NCBI RefSeq assembly: GCF_003610295.1
Contig: NZ_RAPV01000002.1
Span: forward strand, 62,001-126,000
DNA: 64,000 nucleotides
Direction of reading: 5' to 3'
Source of the DNA: Paraburkholderia sp. BL23I1N1
GTDB taxonomy: Bacteria; Pseudomonadota; Gammaproteobacteria; Burkholderiales; Burkholderiaceae
The position numbers and the translations under genes were made by a program. Positions within the stretch are counted from its first letter, which is position 1, and every line of letters starts with the position of its first letter. Below the pieces are notes generated by a model, which worked only from the letters and a program-made list of their open reading frames with translations, was not told the DNA's origin and searched no databases. This document shows positions 43,749-51,865 of this stretch, piece by piece.

Positions 43749-44996
43749 ATGACTGGTTCCTCGCTTCTCAAACCGAAGGTCTCACCCAGTCTGCGCTGGG
43801 TTGCTTTGTGGGGACCTGGACTGCTCGTCATGCTTGCCGACTGCGATGCAGGGAATGTCGTCACGGCGGCGCAGGCCGGCGCGCAATGGGGCCTTCAGTT
43901 GCTGCTGGTGCTGCTTGGACTCATTCCGCTGCTTTACATGGTCCAGGAGCTCACAGTCCGGCTTGGCATCTTCACCGGACGAGGCCACGGCGAACTCATT
44001 CGCTCGAACTTCGGCCCGCTATGGGCATGGGTATCGGCAATCGGACTGGTCATTGCCGTATTCGGCTCACTCGTGACCGAATTCACAGGTGTCGCTGGTA
44101 TAGGTGAGATGTATGGGATTTCGCGCTCCGTTACATTGCCGTTTGCCGTCGTTGCCCTGATAGCCGTCGTGCTCACCGGCTCGCATAAGCGCGTAGACAA
44201 GGTCGCAATCGTCATTGGCGCCTTCGAATTGACGTTTTTTGTTGTTGCGTGGAAGGCGCATCCGCATATCCACGACCCGGTCAGGCAGTTAGCCAGTCTC
44301 CCGCTTGGTAATCGCCAGTTTGGATACCTCGCAGCTGCACTGATTGGCGCAACGTTCAATCCATGGATGGTCTTCTACCAGCAGGCGGCGGTGGCAGATA
44401 AAAAGCTGATTCCGCGAGACTACACATCGGCCCGGGTCGAAACGGCCGTTGGGGCAGTCCTTACTCAGCTGCTGACGGCAGCGGTTCTGGTTGCTGCGGC
44501 AGCAACGCTATCGGGACACGGTCATCCGCGCTCGTTACAAAGCGTCGGCGAAATCAGTAACGCTCTCGAGACCGTTGTGGGCCCACATGCGGGACGCCTT
44601 CTCTTCAGTGCCGGCGTTCTTGGCGCGTCGATGGTGGCCGCTATTGTCTGCTCGCTGTCGCTGGCGTGGGGGCTGGGTGAAGTGGCGGGATACAGACGGT
44701 CACTTGAAGACCGACCGGCGAGCGCGCCGTGGTTCTACGGCGTTTACGTGATTTCGGTCGCCGTCAGTGCATATCTCGTCTGGCTGGCGCCGAACCTCAT
44801 ATCACTAAATGTCGGTGCGCAGGTGGTCAACGCGCTGATGCTGCCACTTGTAGTCGGATTGCTTATCGCGCTCAGCGTCACTGCGCTACCTCGTCAGCAT
44901 CGTCCTCGCGGAGTTTACCTGTGGCTTGTCTCTGGCATATCCGCGGCGGTATGTGTTGCCGGCCTTCTTGGCGCCACCCTTGGCTTTCTCTCGTGA
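43749..44996 (+). CDS. NRAMP-related divalent metal transporter, non-canonical
   Basis: The 415-residue transporter has about 11 membrane helices. The helix-1 metal motif, normally DPGN, reads D33-A-G-N (LADCDAGNVVTAAQAG). Helix 6, normally MPH, reads ATFNPWMVFYQQAA. Both changes resemble NRAMP relatives with altered ion choice (Mg or other) rather than classic Mn/Fe NRAMPs. The start at 43749 (MTGSSLLKPKVSPSLRWVAL) has only a weak ribosome site. It is flanked by metal-stress genes and PhoU. The transported ion is unknown. Confidence 0.85.
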   Translation: MTGSSLLKPKVSPSLRWVALWGPGLLVMLADCDAGNVVTAAQAGAQWGLQLLLVLLGLIPLLYMVQELTVRLGIFTGRGHGELIRSNFGPLWAWVSAIGLVIAVFGSLVTEFTGVAGIGEMYGISRSVTLPFAVVALIAVVLTGSHKRVDKVAIVIGAFELTFFVVAWKAHPHIHDPVRQLASLPLGNRQFGYLAAALIGATFNPWMVFYQQAAVADKKLIPRDYTSARVETAVGAVLTQLLTAAVLVAAAATLSGHGHPRSLQSVGEISNALETVVGPHAGRLLFSAGVLGASMVAAIVCSLSLAWGLGEVAGYRRSLEDRPASAPWFYGVYVISVAVSAYLVWLAPNLISLNVGAQVVNALMLPLVVGLLIALSVTALPRQHRPRGVYLWLVSGISAAVCVAGLLGATLGFLS

Positions 44997-45104
44997 AAAG
45001 CGCTCGACGGTGCAATTGAGCGTATCCGCTTCGGCGACAAAGCGCGCGCTTACGTACACGCGGACAATTCAACAACAATTGCAACTCCAAGGCGTTGTCC
45101 AACG

Positions 45105-45269
45105 ATGGTCGACTTTCCTGATGGGGCGCCCGCCCCTGTCATTGGCGACAGGGTATGGCCGCACGAAGGCCACGTTGTTGTGTGCCTCGATTTCGAAGCG
45201 TACGATAATACGGTATATATTGTTTTGAAGGGCGCCGAAAGCGACGGACTCGACGGTCGGAACACCTAG
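45105..45269 (+). CDS. Short hypothetical protein (54 aa) in an otherwise empty gap
   Basis: Between the transporter and phoU (44997-45389) the only credible frame encodes MVDFPDGAPAPVIGDRVWPH and on, with HVVVCLDFEAYDNTVYIVLK. It is acidic and strand-forming, and looks like a genuine small beta protein. The ribosome site (CAAGG) is weak and no family is known. Confidence 0.4.
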   Translation: MVDFPDGAPAPVIGDRVWPHEGHVVVCLDFEAYDNTVYIVLKGAESDGLDGRNT

Positions 45270-45389
45270 GGCCAGGCGCCAGGTGAAACAAGTTGATGCC
45301 CGAGGTCGGAGCGGCAACCGAATGAATCTGTGCAACCCGACACGGCTACCGAAGATTAGTTGACTAGCCGCGCCGGCTGAGGAACGAAC

Positions 45390-46097
45390 ATGTCGGACAA
45401 GCATCTTTCCAGCAAGTTTGATGCGGACCTCAACCTCCTGTCATCCAGGCTGCTCGAAATGGGCGGACTTGTGGAGTCACAGATTGCGTACGCGCTGGAA
45501 GTCCTCAACGAATTCGATTTGGCACTCGTTGACCAGGTCCTCGAGGGTGAACATCGGCTCAATGCGATGGAAATCGAAATCGACGAAGAGGTTAGCAATA
45601 TCATTGCTCGTCGACAGCCCGCTGCGCGTGACCTGCGACTCCTGGTGGGCACTTCAAAATGCATTACCAACCTCGAGCGCGCGGGCGACGAGGCGCGGAA
45701 GATAGTAAAACGAATGCGGCGCATCCACGAGAACAGCGCAACGCTAACCGTCAACATCGCTGAAATCAAGGTCTCCGGCGAAATGGCCTTACACATCCTG
45801 CGCAGGGCGCTGGACGCGTTTGCGCGGATGGATACCGTTGCCGCTGCACGGATTGTGCGGGATGACGAAGCCATCGATAACGAGTTTCGAGCATTCGTGC
45901 GCAAGCTCGTCACATACATGACGGAAGACCCTCGAACAATCTCGATTGGATTGGACTACCTGTTCATTGCGAAGGCTATCGAGCGTATCGGCGACCACGC
46001 GACCAATATCGCCGAGTTTGTTGTCTATGTTGTCAAGGGTGCCGATGTTCGCCATGTATCCCGAGAGCAGCTTGAGCGCGACGCCTTGGGTAGTTAA
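45390..46097 (+). CDS. phoU: PhoU-family protein
   Basis: The 235-residue helical PhoU protein has two three-helix repeats with the acidic metal-cluster motifs NLERAGDEARKI (repeat 1) and AIERIGDHATNIAEF (repeat 2). PhoU represses the PhoR/PhoB system with the Pst transporter, or pairs with Na/Pi or metal transporters. No pst or pho genes are present here, so this is a stand-alone copy beside an NRAMP-like transporter, and might regulate it. It starts at 45390 (MSDKHLSSKFDADLNLLSSR). Confidence 0.9.
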   Translation: MSDKHLSSKFDADLNLLSSRLLEMGGLVESQIAYALEVLNEFDLALVDQVLEGEHRLNAMEIEIDEEVSNIIARRQPAARDLRLLVGTSKCITNLERAGDEARKIVKRMRRIHENSATLTVNIAEIKVSGEMALHILRRALDAFARMDTVAAARIVRDDEAIDNEFRAFVRKLVTYMTEDPRTISIGLDYLFIAKAIERIGDHATNIAEFVVYVVKGADVRHVSREQLERDALGS

Positions 46098-46620
46098 GCC
46101 TGAAGAAGGAGGTGCGACGCCCGTAACTTTTATGATTGTCGAAATATTCAGAGCGCAGGGTAAAGAGAATAGTCGTGCAGCGTTGCGCAGTGGTATTTCT
46201 GATTCATGAGGGGACGTGGGTAGTTCGCGGTATCGATTGGCGAATCGTGCCAACGGGTTGCGCATTATCCCAAGTGGCCTGTCGGATGCTTCCCTTGTCC
46301 TCAACCCTGGTCAATTTTCAGACAGGGGCATGAGGCGCGCGTACTGGGTAGTGACCCAGATTCCAGCAGTACTGAACAAACTCTACTGCTGGTGCGGTTG
46401 CGAAAATCGTGGCGAGCATCGCTCCAACCCGCAATGCTTTTAAGACCAGATGGACAGTGACTTGTCCGGTTCCCCAAGGTATGGCAGAGATACACTATCA
46501 GATGACACAAGACGAAATTCGAGATACAGGGAAGATTAGGCAGTAGTTGATGCAAGGTCGGCGCCGAAGGGGTAGCAGTGCATGACGTCCCTCCGTCAAG
46601 TAGTTAACGAGGAGCAAGAC
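46098..46620. other. Gap without recognisable gene
   Basis: About 520 bp between phoU and the PII-like gene. No coding frame with family support was found. The promoter of the PII-like gene is expected here. Confidence 0.45.
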
Positions 46621-46938
46621 ATGGAACTTAAATGTGTTGTGGCGGTTGTCCGGCCGGACGTTCTGAAAACTCTGGAAAAGAGGCTCGGCGCTATTGATAT
46701 CCACGGCATAACCGTCAGCAAGGTAAAAGGGTTCGGCGCGCATCCAAACCTGTTTGCCGATGATTGGACGACCGAGCACCTCAAAATCGAAATTTTCGCC
46801 CAGGCATCGGACGTTGAAACCCTCGTAAGAGCAATAATGGATATCGCTCACGTCGGGCCGGCCGGAGACGGCATAGTCGCGATTATTCCCGTCGAAAGGT
46901 TTTTCCGCGTCCGCACGCAGTCTGAGGCAATACCTTGA
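46621..46938 (+). CDS. PII-family signalling protein with shortened T-loop
   Basis: The 105-residue protein has the PII core (MELKCVVAVVRPDVLKTLEK, HGITVSKVKGFG, ending GPAGDGIVAIIPVERFFRV). Between KGFG and KIEI only 15 residues remain (AHPNLFADDWTTEHL) where GlnB/GlnK have about 22, and the uridylylated Tyr51 is missing. It probably binds nucleotides but is not controlled by GlnD. A GAGGAGC ribosome site precedes the ATG. Such PII variants often sit beside transporters. PhoU and the NRAMP-like gene are upstream. Confidence 0.82.
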   Translation: MELKCVVAVVRPDVLKTLEKRLGAIDIHGITVSKVKGFGAHPNLFADDWTTEHLKIEIFAQASDVETLVRAIMDIAHVGPAGDGIVAIIPVERFFRVRTQSEAIP

Positions 46939-47083
46939 CCTGACGGCTCATGCCAATGGTCCCGAGTGCGGTCGCCCCTGCTTTGGCACCGGGGGCCGAA
47001 AAAGACAATGGTGCGGATTGGGTCCGTGCGTTGCTCGGTGAAATGAGCCGGTCTTGTCACCGGCCATTGCGTCGGAGCATTAA

Positions 47084-47459
47084 ATGGCACATGAACAGCA
47101 TCAACCTGGCATCTCGGCCTGCCACGCATGCGCGACGGCTTGCGACCACTGCGTCGCTTCCCGTTCGTGAGTGGAACATGCGACCGAAATGGCCGAACGC
47201 ATAAAACTCGATGTCGATTGCGCGGCGTTCTGCCGCCTTGCATCCGGTGCCATGGTGTGCAGCAGCCGGCACGCGACGGCTATCTGCTCCTTGTGCGTGC
47301 AGGTGTGTGTTGCGTGCGCGGCAGAATGCGAGGAGCATCAGGAAGATATATTGCAAACGCGGTACAGAAGCGTGTCGCAAGTGTGCCAGCGAATGGCTAG
47401 CAAAACCGCAAAGCCTGGCGGCAGAAAAATTCCGTCAGCCGGCATCCATGCTCTCATAG
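47084..47459 (+). pseudogene. Four-helix copper-storage protein (Csp-like), broken
   Basis: The frame begins MAHEQHQPGISACHACATAC, DHCVASRS, then an in-frame TGA at 47168-47170, and continues HATEMAERIKLDVDCAAFCR, ICSLCVQVCVACAAECEEHQ. An extra A near 47348 shifts the frame, and the expected end YCKRGTEACRKCASEW lies one frame over. Cysteine spacing (CxxxC pairs on four helices) is that of cytosolic Csp copper-storage or four-helix-bundle copper proteins. One nonsense and one frameshift lesion mean it is inactive. The neighbouring bufferin system may have taken over copper buffering. Confidence 0.75.
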
Positions 47460-47489
47460 CTGAACGCCGCGCAAAAGTCGAAAATGCCC

Positions 47490-47508
47490 GGCGAACCGGG
47501 GATTCGCC
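47490..47508 (-). terminator. Weak hairpin after second cspA gene
   Basis: GGCGAA (47490-47495) pairs with TTCGCC (47503-47508). On the leftward strand it is followed by interrupted T runs. A modest intrinsic terminator is possible. Confidence 0.35.
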
Positions 47509-47530
47509 ACTGCAAAGGATGAACTGGCCG

Positions 47531-47737
47531 TTAGACCGGCTTAATGTTTGCAGCCTGCTTGCCCTTCGGGCCCATCTTCACGTCGAAGCTGACCTTCTGA
47601 TTCTCTTGCAGCGACTTGAAGCCCTCTGCCTTGATTTCCGAGAAGTGGGCGAACAGGTCTTCTCCGCCGTCATCCGGCGTGATAAAGCCGAAGCCTTTTG
47701 CGTCGTTGAACCACTTCACTGTTCCAGTTGCTACCAT
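47531..47737 (-). CDS. cspA: Cold-shock protein CspA family (copy 2)
   Basis: The 68-residue cold-shock protein starts at 47737 ([20 protein letters not shown]). It differs from the copy at 34115 only in about five residues, around [11 protein letters not shown] versus [14 protein letters not shown]1 and RNP2 are intact. Upstream frame extension to 47854 was rejected because the extension is the conserved leader. It is presumably an RNA chaperone, with control through that leader. Confidence 0.93.
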   Translation of the reverse strand: MVATGTVKWFNDAKGFGFITPDDGGEDLFAHFSEIKAEGFKSLQENQKVSFDVKMGPKGKQAANIKPV

Positions 47738-47829
47738 TCGTTTCCAACAAAATTTGAAGAGCGCGCTTAATCCGATGTGGCTGAGTCTTGTATATATTGC
47801 AACAGCGGCAGTTAGTACCTGGCGCTCAA
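47738..47829 (-). promoter_or_regulatory. Conserved cspA leader (copy 2)
   Basis: This 92-base leader shares four sequence blocks with the leader of copy 1 at 34322-34412, in the same order and spacing. This suggests a functional 5' untranslated element and not only gene duplication. Beyond it, up to 48103, nothing further is recognised apart from a fragmentary rightward frame with LELARFAAAMQELRDAREAF. Confidence 0.6.
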
Positions 47830-48103
47830 CCACAGTAGGTATACGCGGCTTCAACAGCGCTTGAGGCGCACTTCGACGAGGAAGAAAATCGGCAGCCTTC
47901 TACGTTGGAACTCGCAAGATTCGCCGCCGCAATGCAGGAACTGAGGGACGCGCGCGAAGCGTTCGACGTGCTGGTTTCAGGCGGCCAGCAGACGCGTCAC
48001 TGACTAACCGCGCGCGTGAGACGACAAGGTCACAGGACAGCCGGGATGAGCGGTGCGTCAAACGCTTTCCACGACGACCCGAACCGACACAACTGAAGCA
48101 AGG

Positions 48104-48541
48104 TCACGGAAGCGTTTTCTGCAAACAAACCGCCGTGGCGGGACACAGCGCCGAGAACTGCGTGCTGGCTTGCAGTTCAGCCGGCGCCGCCGCCCTGCCG
48201 GCCACGCGATAGCCGGCATTGAGGAAGTAATCGCTCGCCGTTGTTGTTAGCAGGTACCGCCTCGAAACACCGCTAGAAGCAGCCGTGGTCTCGGCGAGTT
48301 GCAGCAAGGCCTTTCCGACGCCGGTGCCGCGAGCGCCAACGGACACCGCCAGAGACCGAAGCAATGCGTCCGAGTCGAAACGCTCAAGCCCCACGCAGCC
48401 GAGAAGTGTCCCGTCTGCATGGGCAGCAACCAGAAAGTCGGTGAGCAGTTTGGCAGTCACATCCGTGTTCGTCAGGTCGGCGCTCGCCAACAGCGCGCGA
48501 ACGGTCTCAAGGTCGGTGGATTGCGCGGCACGAATTTCCAT
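48104..48541 (-). CDS. arsN2: ArsN2-type GNAT acetyltransferase
   Basis: The 145-residue GNAT protein starts at 48541 (MEIRAAQSTDLETVRALLAS). The acetyl-CoA motif is VSVGARGTGVGKALLQLAET, with LLTTTASDYFLNAGYRVAGR downstream. The sequence resembles ArsN2 proteins of arsenic clusters, though the arsenic substrate is not established. It lies 144 bp downstream of arsH on the same strand and is the last gene of the leftward arsenic operon. Confidence 0.8.
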   Translation of the reverse strand: MEIRAAQSTDLETVRALLASADLTNTDVTAKLLTDFLVAAHADGTLLGCVGLERFDSDALLRSLAVSVGARGTGVGKALLQLAETTAASSGVSRRYLLTTTASDYFLNAGYRVAGRAAAPAELQASTQFSALCPATAVCLQKTLP

Positions 48542-48685
48542 CAGAGCACCTCTAAAAACCAATTCCGTTAGTCGTTGACTGGCCGCTCAGCGGCGCCCAA
48601 CCACTGCTTCCGCTCGCGCGTGCTTGCCCGTAAGGCATAAAGGAACGCTATCGCCGACTCGAATGTCACGGCGAGCAAGGTTCAT

Positions 48686-49453
48686 TCATTCAACTTCATC
48701 ACCGTCGGTGTCAGAGGTCCCCGCAGCCTTCTCGTGAGCCATCGCCGCGCGAGCCAGGGTGTTGGCCAGTTCGGGCGTCGCCTCCTTGCGTTCACTATAC
48801 CGGTCGGTCAGATAATCAGACCGGTCGCGGACTAGCAACGTGAACTTGTAAAGCTCTTCCATCACGTCGACGACTCTATCGTAGTAAGACGACGGCATCA
48901 TGCGCCCATTCGAATCGAACTCCTGGTAGGCCTTCGCGACCGACGACTGATTGGGGATGGTGACCATCCGCATCCATCGTCCGAGCACGCGTAGCGCATT
49001 GACTGCGTTGAACGACTGGGAGCCGCCACAAACCTGCATGACCGCCAGCGTTCTCCCTTGCGTGGGACGAATGCTGCCCAGTTCAAGAGGCAGCCAGTCA
49101 ATCTGGTTCTTGAAAACTGCGGTCAGTGTGCCGTGCCGCTCGGGGCTGCACCACACCTGCCCCTCCGACCATTCGGACAATTTTCGGAGCTCGACCACCT
49201 TCGGATGGTCGGCTGGCACGCTGTCCGCAATGGGCAGTCCGTGCGGGTCGAACACCCTGGTTTCCGCGCCGAAGTGTTTCAGGATGCGTTCAGCTTCGAG
49301 CGCGAGGAGCCGGCTGTAGGACGTCGGCCGCAGCGAACCATAGAGCAACAGGATGCGCGGTGCGTGCGTTGAGACAGTGCACGGTTCGAGCTTTTGCAGG
49401 TCAGGCGTGTCCAGATGCGGCGCGCTGATGTTAGGCATGTCCTTTGTCATCAA
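48686..49453 (-). CDS. arsH: ArsH NADPH-dependent organoarsenical oxidase
   Basis: The 255-residue flavoprotein oxidises trivalent methyl- and aromatic arsenicals. It shows the FMN-binding [60 protein letters not shown] and [20 protein letters not shown] blocks typical of ArsH. The start at 49453 overlaps the arsC stop by 4 bp, and a second Met immediately follows. An acidic C-terminal tail ([11 protein letters not shown]) is unremarkable. Confidence 0.93.
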   Translation of the reverse strand: MMTKDMPNISAPHLDTPDLQKLEPCTVSTHAPRILLLYGSLRPTSYSRLLALEAERILKHFGAETRVFDPHGLPIADSVPADHPKVVELRKLSEWSEGQVWCSPERHGTLTAVFKNQIDWLPLELGSIRPTQGRTLAVMQVCGGSQSFNAVNALRVLGRWMRMVTIPNQSSVAKAYQEFDSNGRMMPSSYYDRVVDVMEELYKFTLLVRDRSDYLTDRYSERKEATPELANTLARAAMAHEKAAGTSDTDGDEVE

Positions 49454-49872
49454 AGAACTCTCCGCCCCTGCGCGTCAATAACGACCTCGCCATCTTCCTT
49501 CGTAAATGGCCCCTGCTGTGGTGACGGGAGAATATCCAGCACAACCTCGGATGGCCGGCACAGGCGTACGCCCAGTAGCGTCACGACAAACGGCCGGTTA
49601 ATCAGAATCGGATGCTCGAGCATGGCGTCGAGCAGTTGCTCGTCCGCCAGCGCCGGGTTGTCGAGTCCGAGTTCGGCGTACGGCGTACCTTTTTCACGCA
49701 GCGCGCCACGCACCGTCAGGCCGGCCTTTTCAATCATGTCCTTCACTTGTTCGCGGCCCGGTGGCTGCTGCACATACTCGACAATATTGGGCTCGATGCC
49801 CGCATTCCGGATGAGCGCAAGCGTGTTGCGCGATGTCCCGCAGTTCGGGTTATGAAAGATAGTGACGGTCAT
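49450..49872 (-). CDS. arsC: Glutaredoxin-coupled arsenate reductase ArsC
   Basis: The 140-residue ArsC reduces arsenate to arsenite using glutathione and glutaredoxin. The active-site cysteine lies in [20 protein letters not shown]. The substrate-binding arginines are in LREKGTPY (partly) and [20 protein letters not shown]. The start at 49872 ([10 protein letters not shown]) is fixed by homology. An upstream frame extension overlaps the promoter region. It is the first gene of arsC-arsH-arsN2, divergent from arsR. Confidence 0.93.
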   Translation of the reverse strand: MTVTIFHNPNCGTSRNTLALIRNAGIEPNIVEYVQQPPGREQVKDMIEKAGLTVRGALREKGTPYAELGLDNPALADEQLLDAMLEHPILINRPFVVTLLGVRLCRPSEVVLDILPSPQQGPFTKEDGEVVIDAQGRRVL

Positions 49873-49983
49873 GTCGGTCTGCTCAAATTGGTAAGTGACG
49901 CGTGCGCTATGCCCGGGCATTAAGAGCGGGGCGCCGTGCACGCCTGGAGAGTGCATGCAGTGTTTGCCTCATTTTAACACTTC

Positions 49984-50012
49984 TTGAAATATTGAAAATG
50001 CGCGACTATCAT
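49984..50012 (+). promoter_or_regulatory. arsR promoter, probably leaderless transcript
   Basis: TTGAAA (49984-49989), a 17-bp spacer and TATCAT (50007-50012) form a good sigma-70 promoter. The arsR ATG begins at 50020, seven bases after the -10, so transcription should begin at or next to the start codon. No ribosome binding site is present. The AT-rich, partly palindromic 49970-50012 stretch is a likely ArsR operator. Confidence 0.6.
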
Positions 50013-50019
50013 TCACGAT

Positions 50020-50355
50020 ATGGACTCGAACCTTGCCATCCGCTCACTTGCCGCGCTCGCCCACGAATCGAGGCTTGCCGTATTCCGCATGCTCGTCACG
50101 GCGGGCCCCAATGGTCTGCCGGCTGGCGAGATAGCTCAACAACTGGGCGTCTCGCCGTCGAGCCTCTCGTTCCACCTGAAGGACCTGTCTTACGCCGAAC
50201 TCGTTTCCTCGCGACAGGAGGGTCGCTACGTGTTCTATTCGGCCAACTTCGAGGCGATGAACGAACTCATCGGGTTCCTGACTGAAAACTGCTGCGCGGG
50301 CGCGCCCTGTGCGGTCGCCGACGCCCTCAAGCCTTGCTGTGGAGAAGAGTCATGA
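50020..50355 (+). CDS. arsR: ArsR-family arsenite-responsive repressor
   Basis: The 111-residue winged-HTH repressor has MDSNLAIRSLAALAHESRLA, then recognition helix QQLGVSPSSLSFHLKDL and strand RQEGRYVFYSANF. The arsenite-binding cysteines are near the C-terminus, as NCCAGAPC and KPCCGEE, a placement found in the ArsR class that lacks the CVC helix-4 site. Binding of As(III) should release the divergent promoters. It overlaps arsI by 4 bp and heads the rightward operon. Confidence 0.92.
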   Translation: MDSNLAIRSLAALAHESRLAVFRMLVTAGPNGLPAGEIAQQLGVSPSSLSFHLKDLSYAELVSSRQEGRYVFYSANFEAMNELIGFLTENCCAGAPCAVADALKPCCGEES

Positions 50356-50810
50356 AACGCATGCATGTGCACGTATCCGTCGAGAATCTGGCTGACAGTA
50401 TTCGCTTCTACTCTGTGCTCTTCGATGCACAGCCAGTTGTTACGAAGGGTGACTACGCCAAGTGGATGCTCGACGACCCGCGGGTCAATTTCGCGATTTC
50501 GCAACGCGGGCAACCAGTCGGGGTGGACCACCTGGGCATCCAGGTCGAGTCGGATGAGGAATTGGCGGAAATGAATGCGCGCCTTGATACAGCTGCGCTT
50601 CCCAAGGAAACACAAACCGGCACAGCGTGCTGCTATGCCAGGTCCGACAAGTACTGGACCGTGGACCCTCAAGGCGTCGCCTGGGAGACTTACCATACGC
50701 TGGATTCGATTCCGGTTTTTGGTGAATCGCGGGCGAAGCCTCCGGAAGAATTGATAGGCGCATGCTGCGCACCCACGGCGCCGGCTACCTCGTTCCGGAG
50801 CCGTTCATGA
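50352..50810 (+). CDS. arsI: ArsI/CadI-family metalloenzyme (C-As lyase)
   Basis: The 152-residue VOC-fold enzyme cleaves the carbon-arsenic bond of trivalent organoarsenicals. The Fe(II) ligands should be His in MKRMHVHVSVENL, His in VGVDHLGIQVES and Glu in QGVAWETYHTL. The substrate thiols are the pair in GTACCYARSDKYWTVDPQ. It overlaps arsR and the following reductase by 4 bp each (ATGA). A further Cys pair, GACCAPTAP, lies near the C-terminus. Confidence 0.9.
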   Translation: MKRMHVHVSVENLADSIRFYSVLFDAQPVVTKGDYAKWMLDDPRVNFAISQRGQPVGVDHLGIQVESDEELAEMNARLDTAALPKETQTGTACCYARSDKYWTVDPQGVAWETYHTLDSIPVFGESRAKPPEELIGACCAPTAPATSFRSRS

Positions 50811-51319
50811 GCGACCGGACATACAACGCACTCTTCCTCTGCACGGGCAACTCTGCGCGCAGCGTGATGGCGGAAGCGCTTCTCGCCACGTTGGGGCAAG
50901 GTCGCGTCCATACGTTCAGCGCTGGCAGTCATCCGACCGGAAAGGTCAATCCTTTCGCCGTCGAACAGGTAATGAAGACGGGCTACGAAGTATCGAATCT
51001 CCGTAGCAAGTCGTGGGATGAGTTCGCCGAACCGGGCGCACCGCATATGGACTTCATCATCACGGTGTGCGACCAGGCTGCAGGCGAGGTATGTCCGCTG
51101 TGGCCGGGACATCCCGCGTCAGCGCATTGGGGCTTCTACGACCCGGCTGCCATCGAAGGTACCGATGACACGAAGCGCGCTGCATTTGAGCAGGTCTATC
51201 GGCAGATAAAGCACCGGGTCGAGGTGTTCCTGAAAGTGCCGCTGGACGAACTCGATGACGCCGCCATTCGTGCCGAGTTGCGACGGGTTGGCGACATCGA
51301 CGTCACCACCATCGGGTAA
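50807..51319 (+). CDS. arsC: LMW-PTP-type arsenate reductase (copy 1)
   Basis: The 170-residue protein has the phosphate/arsenate loop LFLCTGNSARSVMAEALL, CxxNSxRS of the low-molecular-weight phosphatase fold, and FIITVCDQAAGEVCPLWPGH carrying the additional cysteines used for thiol relay. The start at 50807 is set by overlap with arsI. It reduces arsenate, distinct in mechanism from the glutaredoxin ArsC at 49450. A related gene follows after 45 bp. Confidence 0.9.
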   Translation: MSDRTYNALFLCTGNSARSVMAEALLATLGQGRVHTFSAGSHPTGKVNPFAVEQVMKTGYEVSNLRSKSWDEFAEPGAPHMDFIITVCDQAAGEVCPLWPGHPASAHWGFYDPAAIEGTDDTKRAAFEQVYRQIKHRVEVFLKVPLDELDDAAIRAELRRVGDIDVTTIG

Positions 51320-51364
51320 TAACTACGAACGGTCTTTCGACCGCGTATCCGCCAGGGATTCGAC

Positions 51365-51865
51365 ATGAGCGATAAGGTCTACAACGTGCTGTTTCTCTGC
51401 ACGGGCAATTCGGCTCGCAGCATACTCGCCGAGGTTCAATTGAACGTGCTCGGCGGTGGGCGCTTCAGGGGCTACTCCGCTGGCAGTCACCCCAAGGGAG
51501 AAATCAACCCGTTGACACTGCAGCTCCTGAAGCAAATGAGACTTTCCACCGACGGACTTCGAAGCAAGTCATGGGACGAATTTGCAACCCCAGATGCGCC
51601 GGTGATGGACTTCGTCTTCACGGTGTGCGACCGGGCCGCCGGCGAGCAATGCCCGGTCTGGCCGGGGCAACCCATCACTGCACATTGGGGTGTTCCAGAC
51701 CCGGCGGCTGTCGAGGGCTCCGACGACGCGAAAATGCGCGCCTTCAAGGATGCTGCCGCGACACTTCGCAAGCGCATCGAACTCTTCAGGAGCCTTCCGC
51801 TCGCATCGCTCGACCGTCTTGCTCTGAAGAACGAAGTGACTGATATCGGGAAGTCGACACCATGA
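51365..51865 (+). CDS. arsC: LMW-PTP-type arsenate reductase (copy 2)
   Basis: The 166-residue paralogue of the preceding gene has LFLCTGNSARSILAEVQLNV and FVFTVCDRAAGEQCPVWPGQ. About half of its residues match copy 1, so the duplication is old or the two came separately. The conserved block LRSKSWDEFA-PDAPVMDF is shared. It overlaps aqpS by 4 bp. Two reductases plus the ArsC at 49450 give three arsenate-reducing enzymes in one locus. Confidence 0.9.
   Translation: MSDKVYNVLFLCTGNSARSILAEVQLNVLGGGRFRGYSAGSHPKGEINPLTLQLLKQMRLSTDGLRSKSWDEFATPDAPVMDFVFTVCDRAAGEQCPVWPGQPITAHWGVPDPAAVEGSDDAKMRAFKDAAATLRKRIELFRSLPLASLDRLALKNEVTDIGKSTP

Noticed and set aside
45069..45404. Leftward 111-codon frame opposite the 54-residue gene before phoU
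   Set aside because: No family resemblance, and its start lies inside phoU. The shorter rightward frame looks more protein-like.
47084..47400. Selenocysteine or stop-codon read-through at TGA in the copper-storage gene
   Set aside because: A second lesion (frameshift near 47348) also breaks the gene, and no SECIS-like stem was evident directly after the TGA.
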